DNA of 64,000 nt, from the NCBI RefSeq assembly GCF_019977195.1, contig NZ_AP024643.1, positions 4,340,001-4,404,000 on the forward strand, read 5' to 3'. Positions 51,214 to 58,806 of the stretch are shown here, piece after piece. The DNA is from Arthrobacter sp. StoSoilA2 (GTDB lineage: Bacteria > Actinomycetota > Actinomycetes > Actinomycetales > Micrococcaceae). Numbering within the stretch: the first letter of the stretch is position 1; each line of letters starts with the position of its first letter. The notes below the pieces were generated by a model. That model worked only from the letters and a program-made list of their open reading frames with translations, was not told the origin of the DNA and made no database searches. The translations under genes and the position numbers were made by a program.

Positions 51214-52281
51214 TTACTTTCCGGCGGCAGCAGCGGCCGCGGCAGACGTCGAGTAGCGGTTCTCTGCGCGTCCAAGGCCCAGCAGCCCACGGAACGTTCC
51301 GTCCTGGGTCGGCGCACGCAAAGACCCGCGGCGCCTCAGTTCGGGCAGGACCAGCCGCGCAAGTTCGTCCAACTCGACGGCGAGCGACGCCGGGTGGAGA
51401 CGGACGCCGTCGGCCTCCTTCAGGAGCGAATCGAGGTAGTCGGTGAGACCGGCTGCCGAGCCGACGAAACGCGCCCTGCCGTCGTCCTGCGAGGTGTCCG
51501 ACCGCGACGCCGCAGCCTGCCCCCGCGAGTCGAGGACGACGTCGAGCTCCGCGACAATCGCGACGGAAGCACCAAGCCGGGCCCGCACATGGCGAACCTC
51601 GGCGGCGAGCAGTTCGGGCGTCGGAGCAGACACCAGCACAGCGTCCACGGCATCCACCGGAACCTGACCGTCACCCACCAGGGACGCAGCGGCCAGCACC
51701 GGCAACTGACCCTGCAGCGGCCTGGGGATGATGGACGGGCCCTTCACGGAATAGCCGGGACCCGCGAAATCGGCGGGCGTTTCGAAGTCCACGTAGTGAA
51801 GCTTGTCGACGTCGATGTACCGTCCCGTGGCGACGTCGCGGATCACGGCGTCGTCCTCCCAGGAATCCCACAAACGGCGGCCAACCTCAATGGATGCGGC
51901 AGCTTCCTGCGCGAGCGCATCACCTTCAACGAAGGAACGCCCGACGGCGGCAGCAGCCTCGGGTGCCTCCGCTGCGGTGGCGATCCAGCCGGCCCGGCCC
52001 CCGGACACGTAGTCCAGGCTCGCGAGCTGCGTGGAAATGTGGAAGGGCTCCGTATAGACGGTGTCCACTTCCGGAACCAGGGCGATATTCCTGGTGACGG
52101 GCCCGGCGTAGGCTGCACGCTGGAGAGCATTGACCCTCCCCGGGACCGGCGCATCCGCGAAGGTGGCCACGTGGAAGCCGGCTGACTCGGCGGCCAGGAC
52201 AGCCCGGGCGAGGTCCTCATACCCGGCGCCGTCGAGTTCGATGGCCAGGAACCCGGCCGTGTGTTCTTCGAAAGTACTCAC
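51214..52281 (-). CDS. LLM-class flavin-dependent monooxygenase
   Basis: A 355-residue luciferase-like enzyme, shorter than its neighbour: LAIELDGAGYEDLARAVLAAESAGFHVATFADAP, NIALVPEVDTVYTEPFHISTQLASLDYVSGGRAGWI and QGQLPVLAAASL (split). The C-terminal tail is Ala-rich. The GTG at 52281 overlaps the stop of the DUF1684 gene (GTGA), so the two are translationally coupled. It may act on the same substrate as the 49852 enzyme or on its product. Confidence 0.85.
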   Translation of the reverse strand: MSTFEEHTAGFLAIELDGAGYEDLARAVLAAESAGFHVATFADAPVPGRVNALQRAAYAGPVTRNIALVPEVDTVYTEPFHISTQLASLDYVSGGRAGWIATAAEAPEAAAAVGRSFVEGDALAQEAAASIEVGRRLWDSWEDDAVIRDVATGRYIDVDKLHYVDFETPADFAGPGYSVKGPSIIPRPLQGQLPVLAAASLVGDGQVPVDAVDAVLVSAPTPELLAAEVRHVRARLGASVAIVAELDVVLDSRGQAAASRSDTSQDDGRARFVGSAAGLTDYLDSLLKEADGVRLHPASLAVELDELARLVLPELRRRGSLRAPTQDGTFRGLLGLGRAENRYSTSAAAAAAAGK

Positions 52282-53111
52282 TTCTGGTCCTGCCGTTCGT
52301 AAGGGATCTTCTCGCCGGCTTCGATGGCTACGGGCAGTCGGTTTTCCGCGGGCGGAAGCGGGCACGTGGCGAGATCGGTGTAAGCGCACGGCAGGTTGAC
52401 GGCGCGGTTGAAATCGAGCTGCACGGTGCCATCGGCTGCAGGAACCACGGACAGCGAGCGGTTGGCCGCATACGTGGTTTTGCCCGACGTCTGGTCTGTG
52501 AACAGTACGGACAGCGAGCCCGGCGCGTGGCCGTTGAATGCCGTCAGAGCCAATTCCTGTCCGGCGAGTTTGAACCGGATCTCACCCGGTGCCTCGTAGA
52601 CGTGCTGGATACCCTCGACGGCGGCACCCACGGTTGTGGGGCGGGGGGCCTCGAACGGCACGAACGTACCGGCCACGGCGAACGCCGTGTCGGGTGCATA
52701 AGCGGGTGTACCTTGGTACTCCCGCAAGAGGGCATTCGACGGGTTCCGCGGCCGCACGATGTACTCGCCGCCCCTCTTGGCTACCTCGATCACGGTATCG
52801 CCGGAAACCAGGTTGATGCCGCCGCGTTCCTCGATCGGGCCGAACTCCAGCGATTTACCTGCGTCGGGCTTGAGTTCAACACCGTCCTGCTGCAGGCTTT
52901 CGCCGGGCTCCAGGACAACCCGTACGACGTCGGCTTCCGCGCTCCACGTGCCGGGGACGCCTTCCAACCGGGTCGGGTTGCTGTCCAGCCAGTGCAGGTG
53001 GGTCACGGCGAGAAAGCCGTGCGGGTGGGCACGGTGGCGTTCATGGGCGGAATGCCACTCCTGCCACTCCTCGGCAAAGGCCTCGAGTGCTGTTTCAGTG
53101 TGCGTAGGCAT
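52278..53111 (-). CDS. DUF1684 family protein
   Basis: A 277-residue member of DUF1684, with LEAFAEEWQEWHSAHERHRAHPHGFLAVTHLHWLD at the N-terminus, SLEFGPIEERGGINLVSG, and the signature-like LDFNRAVNLPCAYTDLATCPLPPAENRLPVAIEAGEK at the end. The function is unknown. Conserved Cys and aromatic residues near the C-terminus suggest a binding or catalytic site. It lies between the transporter and two flavin monooxygenases, which points to the same catabolic route. The start at 53111 has AGGAG upstream. Confidence 0.85.
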   Translation of the reverse strand: MPTHTETALEAFAEEWQEWHSAHERHRAHPHGFLAVTHLHWLDSNPTRLEGVPGTWSAEADVVRVVLEPGESLQQDGVELKPDAGKSLEFGPIEERGGINLVSGDTVIEVAKRGGEYIVRPRNPSNALLREYQGTPAYAPDTAFAVAGTFVPFEAPRPTTVGAAVEGIQHVYEAPGEIRFKLAGQELALTAFNGHAPGSLSVLFTDQTSGKTTYAANRSLSVVPAADGTVQLDFNRAVNLPCAYTDLATCPLPPAENRLPVAIEAGEKIPYERQDQK

Positions 53112-53177
53112 ATTGGAGTCGCTCCTGTTCAAGGCGTGGTCTGCGGTGATGGTTGCTGATATCCAGGACCTGGAAAG

Positions 53178-54170
53178 TCACTTGCCGGTCCCAAAGGTTG
53201 TTTCAGTGACGGTCTTGGACTCCGGCAAGGCTTCTTCAGAAAGGCCCCAACGTTCCAGGACCTTGCCGTAGGAGCCGTCCTTGATGGTGGAGTTGAGGGC
53301 GTCCGTGATGGCTGGGGCCAGCCCGTTGCCCTTGAGTGTGGTGGCCGCAACCAGGGTCTCGGAAGGCCAGCCGGCGTTGACCTTGCCCACCACCTTGAGG
53401 TCGTCGCGGGTGTTCTCGCGGTAGGTCACGGACGGGTAGGGCGCCAGGTTCAGGTCGGTGCGGCCGGAGGACAACGCCAGGATGGTGTCGGCGTCGGACG
53501 AGTAGTACTGCAACGTGGCAGGCGCCTTGCCTTTGGCTTCCAGCTCCTTGTTCCAGGCGAGGAGGATTTTCTCCTGGTTGGTGCCCGAGCCCACGGAGAT
53601 TTTCAGCCCGGAAATATCGTCCGAGCCCTTGATGTCGTAGCTCGAGCTCTTCTTTGCTTCAAAGCCCATGTAGGCGGCCCGGTAGGTGGAGAAATCGAAC
53701 AGCTTCACGCGGGCGGCGTTGATGCCCACGTTGGAGAACACGGCCTCGAAATCGCCGGACTGGGTCTTGAGCGGCCAGTTCTCCCACGACGTCACCTGCA
53801 GGTCCAGGTCCAGGCCCAGTTTGTCTGCCACGAGTTGGGCGATGTCCACTTCCACGCCGATCGGCGTCTTGTCATCCGTGGCGTGGAAGGACAGCGGTAT
53901 TGAACCCGCCGTAGTGGCCACCGTCAGCTTGCCGTCCTTGGCGATGGACGCCGGAACATTTGCGGCAGCGGCAGCATCTTTCTGCGCGCGGATACGGTTC
54001 TGGTCCACAGAAGTGTTGTAAACGATGCCGTTCTTTGCGGCTTCAGATTCCGGTTTGGCTGCCGACGCCCCAGGATCGGAGCACCCTGCAAGCGCGGGAA
54101 GTACGACGGCGGGAAGTACAGCGAGCGCCAGGAGCTTGCTTTTGTTGGTGGCGAGGGTCTTGCGAAGCAT
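53178..54170 (-). CDS. ABC transporter substrate-binding lipoprotein, polar amino acid type
   Basis: A 330-residue SBP_bac_3 lipoprotein with lipobox LAGC at 27-30. KLTVATTAGSIPLSFHATDDKTPIGVEVDIAQLVADKLG (split) is the ligand-binding start and LKISVGSGTNQEKILLAW follows. It is encoded next to its permease and ATPase, so it is the cognate binding protein. It is a paralogue of the orphan protein at 43846. The ligand is probably an amino acid or sulfur compound. Confidence 0.92.
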   Translation of the reverse strand: MLRKTLATNKSKLLALAVLPAVVLPALAGCSDPGASAAKPESEAAKNGIVYNTSVDQNRIRAQKDAAAAANVPASIAKDGKLTVATTAGSIPLSFHATDDKTPIGVEVDIAQLVADKLGLDLDLQVTSWENWPLKTQSGDFEAVFSNVGINAARVKLFDFSTYRAAYMGFEAKKSSSYDIKGSDDISGLKISVGSGTNQEKILLAWNKELEAKGKAPATLQYYSSDADTILALSSGRTDLNLAPYPSVTYRENTRDDLKVVGKVNAGWPSETLVAATTLKGNGLAPAITDALNSTIKDGSYGKVLERWGLSEEALPESKTVTETTFGTGK

Positions 54171-54178
54171 GGGGTGTC

Positions 54179-55069
54179 CTAGATGTTGAAAGCTGGTTCG
54201 ATGACTTTGGAGAAGAAGCTGCGCGTGCGCTCTTCGCGGGGGTTGCCGAAGATTTCCTGCGGCGTGCCGGACTCGACGATCTGCCCCTGGTCCATGAAGA
54301 CCACGGTGTCTGCGACATCCCGTGCAAAGCCCATCTCGTGGGTCACGATGATCAGCGTGGTCCCGGACTTGGCCAGCTCACGGATGACGTCCAGGACTTC
54401 GTTGACGAGTTCGGGGTCCAACGCCGAGGTTGGCTCGTCGAAGAGGAGGATCCTGGGGTCGAGCGCGAGTGCCCGGGCAATGGCAACGCGCTGCTGCTGG
54501 CCACCCGAGAGCTGCCTGGGATAAGCGTCGGCGCGGTCTTTCAGACCCACTCGATCCAACAGCTCCAGCGCGCGCTTCCTGGCTTCCACCTTGGAACGCT
54601 TTTGGGCCACCACGGGTGCTTCGGCGACGTTCTCCAGCGCGGTGAGATGCGGGAACAGGTTGAAGTTCTGGAACACCATGCCGATGTTGGTGCGCTGCTT
54701 CAGGATGTCCTTCTCGCGTAGTTCGTGGAGCTTGTTGCCACGGAGCTGGTAACCCACCAGCTCGCCGTCGATGGTGATGTAGCCGCCGTCCACCTTTTCC
54801 AGGTGGTTGATGGTTCGCAGCAGGGTGGACTTGCCTGAACCCGACGGGCCAACGATCACGGCTACGCCTCCAGGCGGAACAGACAATGAAACACCTTTGA
54901 GGACCTCGGTGGTGCCGAATGACTTACGAACGTTGGTGATGTGCACCTGGCCACGGGTGGCCTTCTTGTCCGCCGAGGCGGGCCGGGCCGCCGTCGTGCT
55001 TGCAGGAGCGCCGGCGGGAGCTGCCTTTCCCGCCGTCGTGGATTCTTTGCGTGCGGCGATGATGCTCAT
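54179..55069 (-). CDS. ABC transporter ATP-binding protein, polar amino acid type
   Basis: A 296-residue ATPase. The first 40 residues are an Ala/Lys-rich extension; then comes VGPSGSGKSTLLRTIN (Walker A), the Q-loop MVFQNFNLFPHLT, LSGGQQQRVAIARAL signature, LLFDEPTSALDPE (Walker B and D-loop) and VTHEM switch His. The ATG at 55069 overlaps the permease stop. The ORF is open upstream to 56038 by chance, which is a shadow of the permease gene. Confidence 0.93.
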   Translation of the reverse strand: MSIIAARKESTTAGKAAPAGAPASTTAARPASADKKATRGQVHITNVRKSFGTTEVLKGVSLSVPPGGVAVIVGPSGSGKSTLLRTINHLEKVDGGYITIDGELVGYQLRGNKLHELREKDILKQRTNIGMVFQNFNLFPHLTALENVAEAPVVAQKRSKVEARKRALELLDRVGLKDRADAYPRQLSGGQQQRVAIARALALDPRILLFDEPTSALDPELVNEVLDVIRELAKSGTTLIIVTHEMGFARDVADTVVFMDQGQIVESGTPQEIFGNPREERTRSFFSKVIEPAFNI

Positions 55070-56031
55070 CGGGCGTCCTTTGTGGGTGAAACAGCTACGT
55101 GGGTGGCGAAGAACTTCCGGGCCTTCTGCAACGGGGTGAGCGGGAGGTTGCGTACCGCGCCCTTGGAGAAGTGGCGTTCGATGTAGTACTGGAAGACGCT
55201 CAGCACAGAGGTGATCACCACGTACCAGAGTGTGGCGACAAGGAGCAGTGGCAGCACCTGCTGGGTCCGGTTGTAGATGACCTGGACCGTGTAGAAGAGC
55301 TCGGAGTAGGCCAGTACGTAGACAATCGAGGTGCCCTTGACGAGGCCGATGATCTCGTTGAAGGCGTTGGGCAGGATGGCCCGCATGGCTTGGGGCAGAA
55401 CGATCCGGGTGTTGCGCTGCCACGCCGGTATGCCCAGGGCCGCCGCAGCCTCGAGCTGGCCTTGGTCCACTGACAGGATGCCGCCTCGAATGATCTCCGC
55501 CGAGTACGCTGCCTGGTTCAGGGTGAGGCCCAGGACCGCGGCTGCGAACTGGCTGATGAGCGTGGTGGTCTGGGCCTCGAAGAAGCGGACGTCCGTGAAG
55601 GGGATGCCCAGGCTGATCTTCTCGTAGAGGTAGCCGAGGTTGTACCAAAGCAGGAGCTGGACCAGCAGCGGCGTGGAGCGGAAGATCCATGAGAACGTCC
55701 AGGACACCGAGACCAGCAGCGGCGACGCGGACAGGCGCATGAGGGCAAGGATGAAACCCAGGACGAAACCCAATACCCCTGAGATCGCCGTGAGCTTCAA
55801 GGTCTCCAGCAGCCCGTTGACCACGGACCGGGCGGTGAACCATTCGGCCACCACTCCCCATTCCCAGCGCGGGTTGGTGACCAGGGACCAAATAATGGCG
55901 GCGACGCCGGCGGCCACCAGGACAGTGCCCACCCATCGCCATGGATGCCGGGCCGGGACCAGCTTGTAGTGGGAGTAGTCCGCGGTGGGCGGTGCGGTTT
56001 CCGCTGTGGCAGGCGGTGCTGCTGCACTCAT
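55066..56031 (-). CDS. ABC transporter permease, polar amino acid type
   Basis: A 321-residue permease with about six membrane segments. GLLETLKLTAISGVLGFVLGFILALM starts the HisM-type core; EIIRGGILSVDQGQLEAAAALGIPAWQRNTRIVLPQAMRAILPNAFNEII is the EAA loop (split) that docks with the ATPase. It opens the operon with the ATPase, binding protein, DUF1684 and monooxygenases. A divergent FAD/NAD(P)-binding protein gene lies upstream. Confidence 0.92.
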   Translation of the reverse strand: MSAAAPPATAETAPPTADYSHYKLVPARHPWRWVGTVLVAAGVAAIIWSLVTNPRWEWGVVAEWFTARSVVNGLLETLKLTAISGVLGFVLGFILALMRLSASPLLVSVSWTFSWIFRSTPLLVQLLLWYNLGYLYEKISLGIPFTDVRFFEAQTTTLISQFAAAVLGLTLNQAAYSAEIIRGGILSVDQGQLEAAAALGIPAWQRNTRIVLPQAMRAILPNAFNEIIGLVKGTSIVYVLAYSELFYTVQVIYNRTQQVLPLLLVATLWYVVITSVLSVFQYYIERHFSKGAVRNLPLTPLQKARKFFATHVAVSPTKDAR

Positions 56032-56123
56032 GCGCCACCTCGTTTCAGATCGGTTGTTGACTATCGGATGGCTGACAATCTAGGGGTGCCCGGGAGGCCC
56101 GGCAAGGCAGAAATTTGTACTTC

Positions 56124-56190
56124 TTCACTGGACTTAGTGCAGGTTCACGGGACTTCACGCAGCGCCATATGAGACCGGACTTTGCGCTGC
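56124..56190. promoter_or_regulatory. direct repeats and stem in the divergent ABC operon/FAD protein gap
   Basis: TTCACTGGACTT (56124-56135) and TTCACGGGACTT (56144-56155) repeat with a 20-bp period, and GGACTT occurs again at 56177. GCAGCGC (56159-56165) pairs with GCGCTGC (56184-56190). These lie in the 265-bp divergent gap and look like a regulator-binding region. Confidence 0.5.
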
Positions 56191-56296
56191 TTAACGTCTG
56201 ATGACGCGGGGTGAACGGCCGTTACCCGCTCCTCGACCGCGGCGGCACCGCCTCCCTAGATTGGGCTGAACCACCCGTTGTTCTTCAGGAGATCCC

Positions 56297-58243
56297 ATGC
56301 CGTCACGAGTTCCCGCTATCGCCTTCATCGGCGGCGGCCCGCGCACGGCCGGCGTCCTGGAAAGACTGGCCGCGAGCCGGCCAAGGTTGTTCCAAGGCCC
56401 CTTGCACATCCACGTCGTGGAGCCGTATGAGCCAGGCTCCGGGAGGATCTGGCGCTATGACCAGAGCCCGGGCCTGCTGCTGAACTCCACCGCGGCGGAC
56501 GTCACCATGTTCACCGACGCATCCGTGGCGTGCGATGGTCCTCCCGTCGATGGGCCCGGCCTCGCCACGTGGGCGGCAGGTGTGCTGGACGGCAGCATCC
56601 GCGACGTCCCTACGCTGGAGCCCCACTTGCTGGCACAACTCCGTTCGCTCACACCTTCTTCATTTCCGACGCGGCAGCTCCAAAGCAAATATCTTGAGTG
56701 GTTCTTCCGTCGTTCAGTCACGGCTCTGGGACCCGAGGTATCGGTAACGGTGCACCGGGACACGGCTACCGCCGTCGAGCGTTCTTCCGACGCCGGCGGT
56801 GGGACCGACGCCGGTGCGCACCACGTGCGGTTGGCTTCCGGCGCCGAGGTGCTGGCCGACGTCGTGGTTTACGCCCTGGGCCATACCGACTCGTTGCCGG
56901 ACGACGAGTCCGCCCGCCTCAGCGATTTCGCTGCCCGCCACGGTGGGTTCCATGCGCCGCCGTCGTACACAACGGACGTGGACTACTCAGGGATTGAAGC
57001 CGGCCAGGACGTGATCGTATCCGGAATGGGGCTCGCGTTCGTCGACCTGTTGGTGCTGTTGTTCGAAGGCCGCGGCGGCCGCTTCGAGGAAAAGCCCGAC
57101 GGCGAACTCGAGTATGTGCCATCCGGCGCCGAACCACGGCTCTGGGTAGGTTCACGACGCGGCGTGCCGTACCACTCCAAAATTTCCTCCGTTGTGCGTG
57201 GCGAGCCGATCGCACGTCCGCGGTACTTCACTGCCGAGGCTGTTGATGCGTTGTTGGCTGGCCATCAGGAACTCGACTTCCGCTCACAACTGTGGCCCTT
57301 GATCGCGAAGGACGCCGGTTATGCCTACTATCGCGAGCTCTTCACGGGCTACCCGTCGCGGGTTTTGGGGACGTGGGCCAGCTTCGAGAAGAGGTTCGAT
57401 GCCTTGGACTGGTACAGCCCTGCCCGGGAAGAGCTGGTTGCCTCCTCCGTCCCTGATCCCGCGCTGCGGCTGGACCTGGAGGCCTTGGACCACCCACTGA
57501 GCGGTTGCGCGTTTGCGGACCATGAGGCCGTGCAGCGCTCGGTGGCCGCGTACATCCAACACGATCTCGACCTCCGAACCAGCCCCGACCATTCCGAAAC
57601 ACTCGCACTCTTCACCGCGTTGTTGTTCGTCTACATGGACCTTGGCCGGTTGGTCCCGCAGGATCGGCTCAATGCACGCTCCCAACAGGCGATCCACGGA
57701 TGGTGGCACGGCTTCTTCAGCTTCGTGGATTCCGGGCCGCCGTCACACCGTCTCCGTGAAATGCTCGCGCTGCACCGGGCTGGGTTCCTGAAGTTCCTGG
57801 GGCCGGGCATGTGGGTGCGCACCGACGAATCAACGGGCCGGTTTGTTGCCGGCTCATTCCAGTCACCCGTGGTGGTGGATGCTTCGGCGTACATAGAGGC
57901 ACGGTTGCCGTCAGCGTCCGTGGAACGTTCGGCGAATCCCGCCCTGGCAGACCTGCACGACGCCGGATGGGGCACCGAGCAGAGGTTGCTTACCTCCGAA
58001 GGTGCGCACTCCACGGGCAAACTTCTGGTTTCCGGGAATCACCAGGTCCTGTCACCTGTTGGTACAGCACAGGACACTTTGTTTGCGGTGGGACCGTGGA
58101 CGTCGGGCTGGGGCGCGGGAGCATTTGCGCGCCCCAACACCAACGCGGCACCCTTCCGGGAAAACGACGCGTTGGCCCGAAGGATCCTGGGCACCCTCGC
58201 GGCGACTACCCACCCAACTGAGTCGCAGTTAAGCGCGTTTTGA
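56297..58243 (+). CDS. FAD/NAD(P)-binding protein (NAD_binding_9 family)
   Basis: A 648-residue flavoprotein-like protein. IAFIGGGPRTAGVLERLA is the N-terminal dinucleotide fold and GSGRIWRYDQSPGLLLNSTAADVTMFTD the family signature; VVVYALGHTDSLPDDE and DVIVSGMGLAFVDLLVLLFEGRGG are further nucleotide-binding segments. Members are thought to be hydroxylases or reductases, of unknown substrate. It is divergent from the monooxygenase/ABC operon and may belong to the same pathway. Its last ten residues, HPTESQLSAF, are encoded by palindromic repeat copy 3. Confidence 0.82.
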   Translation: MPSRVPAIAFIGGGPRTAGVLERLAASRPRLFQGPLHIHVVEPYEPGSGRIWRYDQSPGLLLNSTAADVTMFTDASVACDGPPVDGPGLATWAAGVLDGSIRDVPTLEPHLLAQLRSLTPSSFPTRQLQSKYLEWFFRRSVTALGPEVSVTVHRDTATAVERSSDAGGGTDAGAHHVRLASGAEVLADVVVYALGHTDSLPDDESARLSDFAARHGGFHAPPSYTTDVDYSGIEAGQDVIVSGMGLAFVDLLVLLFEGRGGRFEEKPDGELEYVPSGAEPRLWVGSRRGVPYHSKISSVVRGEPIARPRYFTAEAVDALLAGHQELDFRSQLWPLIAKDAGYAYYRELFTGYPSRVLGTWASFEKRFDALDWYSPAREELVASSVPDPALRLDLEALDHPLSGCAFADHEAVQRSVAAYIQHDLDLRTSPDHSETLALFTALLFVYMDLGRLVPQDRLNARSQQAIHGWWHGFFSFVDSGPPSHRLREMLALHRAGFLKFLGPGMWVRTDESTGRFVAGSFQSPVVVDASAYIEARLPSASVERSANPALADLHDAGWGTEQRLLTSEGAHSTGKLLVSGNHQVLSPVGTAQDTLFAVGPWTSGWGAGAFARPNTNAAPFRENDALARRILGTLAATTHPTESQLSAF

Positions 58244-58279
58244 CCGCCCAAAACGAGCTCAGCTGCTACCTACTTGGGT
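58212..58279. repeat. palindromic repeat family 1, copy 3
   Basis: A 68-bp element with ends ACCCAA/TTGGGT, matching the copies at 24939 and 39760 with more divergence in its right arm. It overlaps the 3' end of the FAD-protein gene, whose stop (58241-58243) lies in its centre. Confidence 0.85.
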
Positions 58280-58299
58280 GAACCTACGAAAGGCATGAC

Positions 58300-58803
58300 A
58301 TGACCACAACGCCAACCCTTTCCGTCCTCAGCCTGCCCATGCGCGATCCCCGCGTCCGTCCCCTCCTGGACGAACTCGCCGTCGAATATGACACGCGCTA
58401 CGGGACACTCTTCGGCACCGGGGGCGCTGCAGAGGAACTGAACAGGTACCCCGCCGAGGAATTCGCTGCACCCCACGGAGCACTGATCATCATCCAGGAG
58501 AACGGCGAATCCGTGGCTGGCGGCGCATTCAGGCGCTTCGACGAGCACACCGCAGAACTCAAGAGAATCTGGACCCACTCTGCGCATCGTCGGCGCGGGC
58601 TGGCACGGCGGGTGCTCACGGAGTTGGAAAATGAAGCACGACGCCGGGGCTACAGGAAGCTCTACCTCACCACCGGCCCACGCCAGCCGGAGGCCAGGAA
58701 TCTGTACCTCGCCACGGGCTATAAAGCGCTCTTCGATCTCGCCGCAGACCCTGAAGACATCAAGCATCTGGCCTTCAGCAAGGATCTTGTGCTGCCCAGC
58801 TAA
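58300..58803 (+). CDS. GNAT-family N-acetyltransferase, 167 aa
   Basis: Motif A is RIWTHSAHRRRGLARRVLTELENEARRRG with R-x-x-G-x-A, preceded by VAGGAFRRFDEHTAELK and followed by LYLTTGPRQPEARNLYLATGYKAL. GAAAGG at 58288 fits the ATG at 58300. It starts 57 bp after the FAD-protein gene, and if co-transcribed it could acetylate an intermediate of that pathway. The HerA-like gene follows within 4 bp. Confidence 0.85.
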   Translation: MTTTPTLSVLSLPMRDPRVRPLLDELAVEYDTRYGTLFGTGGAAEELNRYPAEEFAAPHGALIIIQENGESVAGGAFRRFDEHTAELKRIWTHSAHRRRGLARRVLTELENEARRRGYRKLYLTTGPRQPEARNLYLATGYKALFDLAADPEDIKHLAFSKDLVLPS

Positions 58804-58806
58804 GCT

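Noticed and set aside
50170..52185. 671-codon plus-strand ORF
   Set aside because: Antisense to two flavin monooxygenase genes with recognisable motifs; no domain of its own.
54179..56038. Apparent 619-residue ABC ATPase
   Set aside because: The upper half is a shadow of the permease gene at 55066-56031; the ATPase starts at 55069 with an ATGA overlap.
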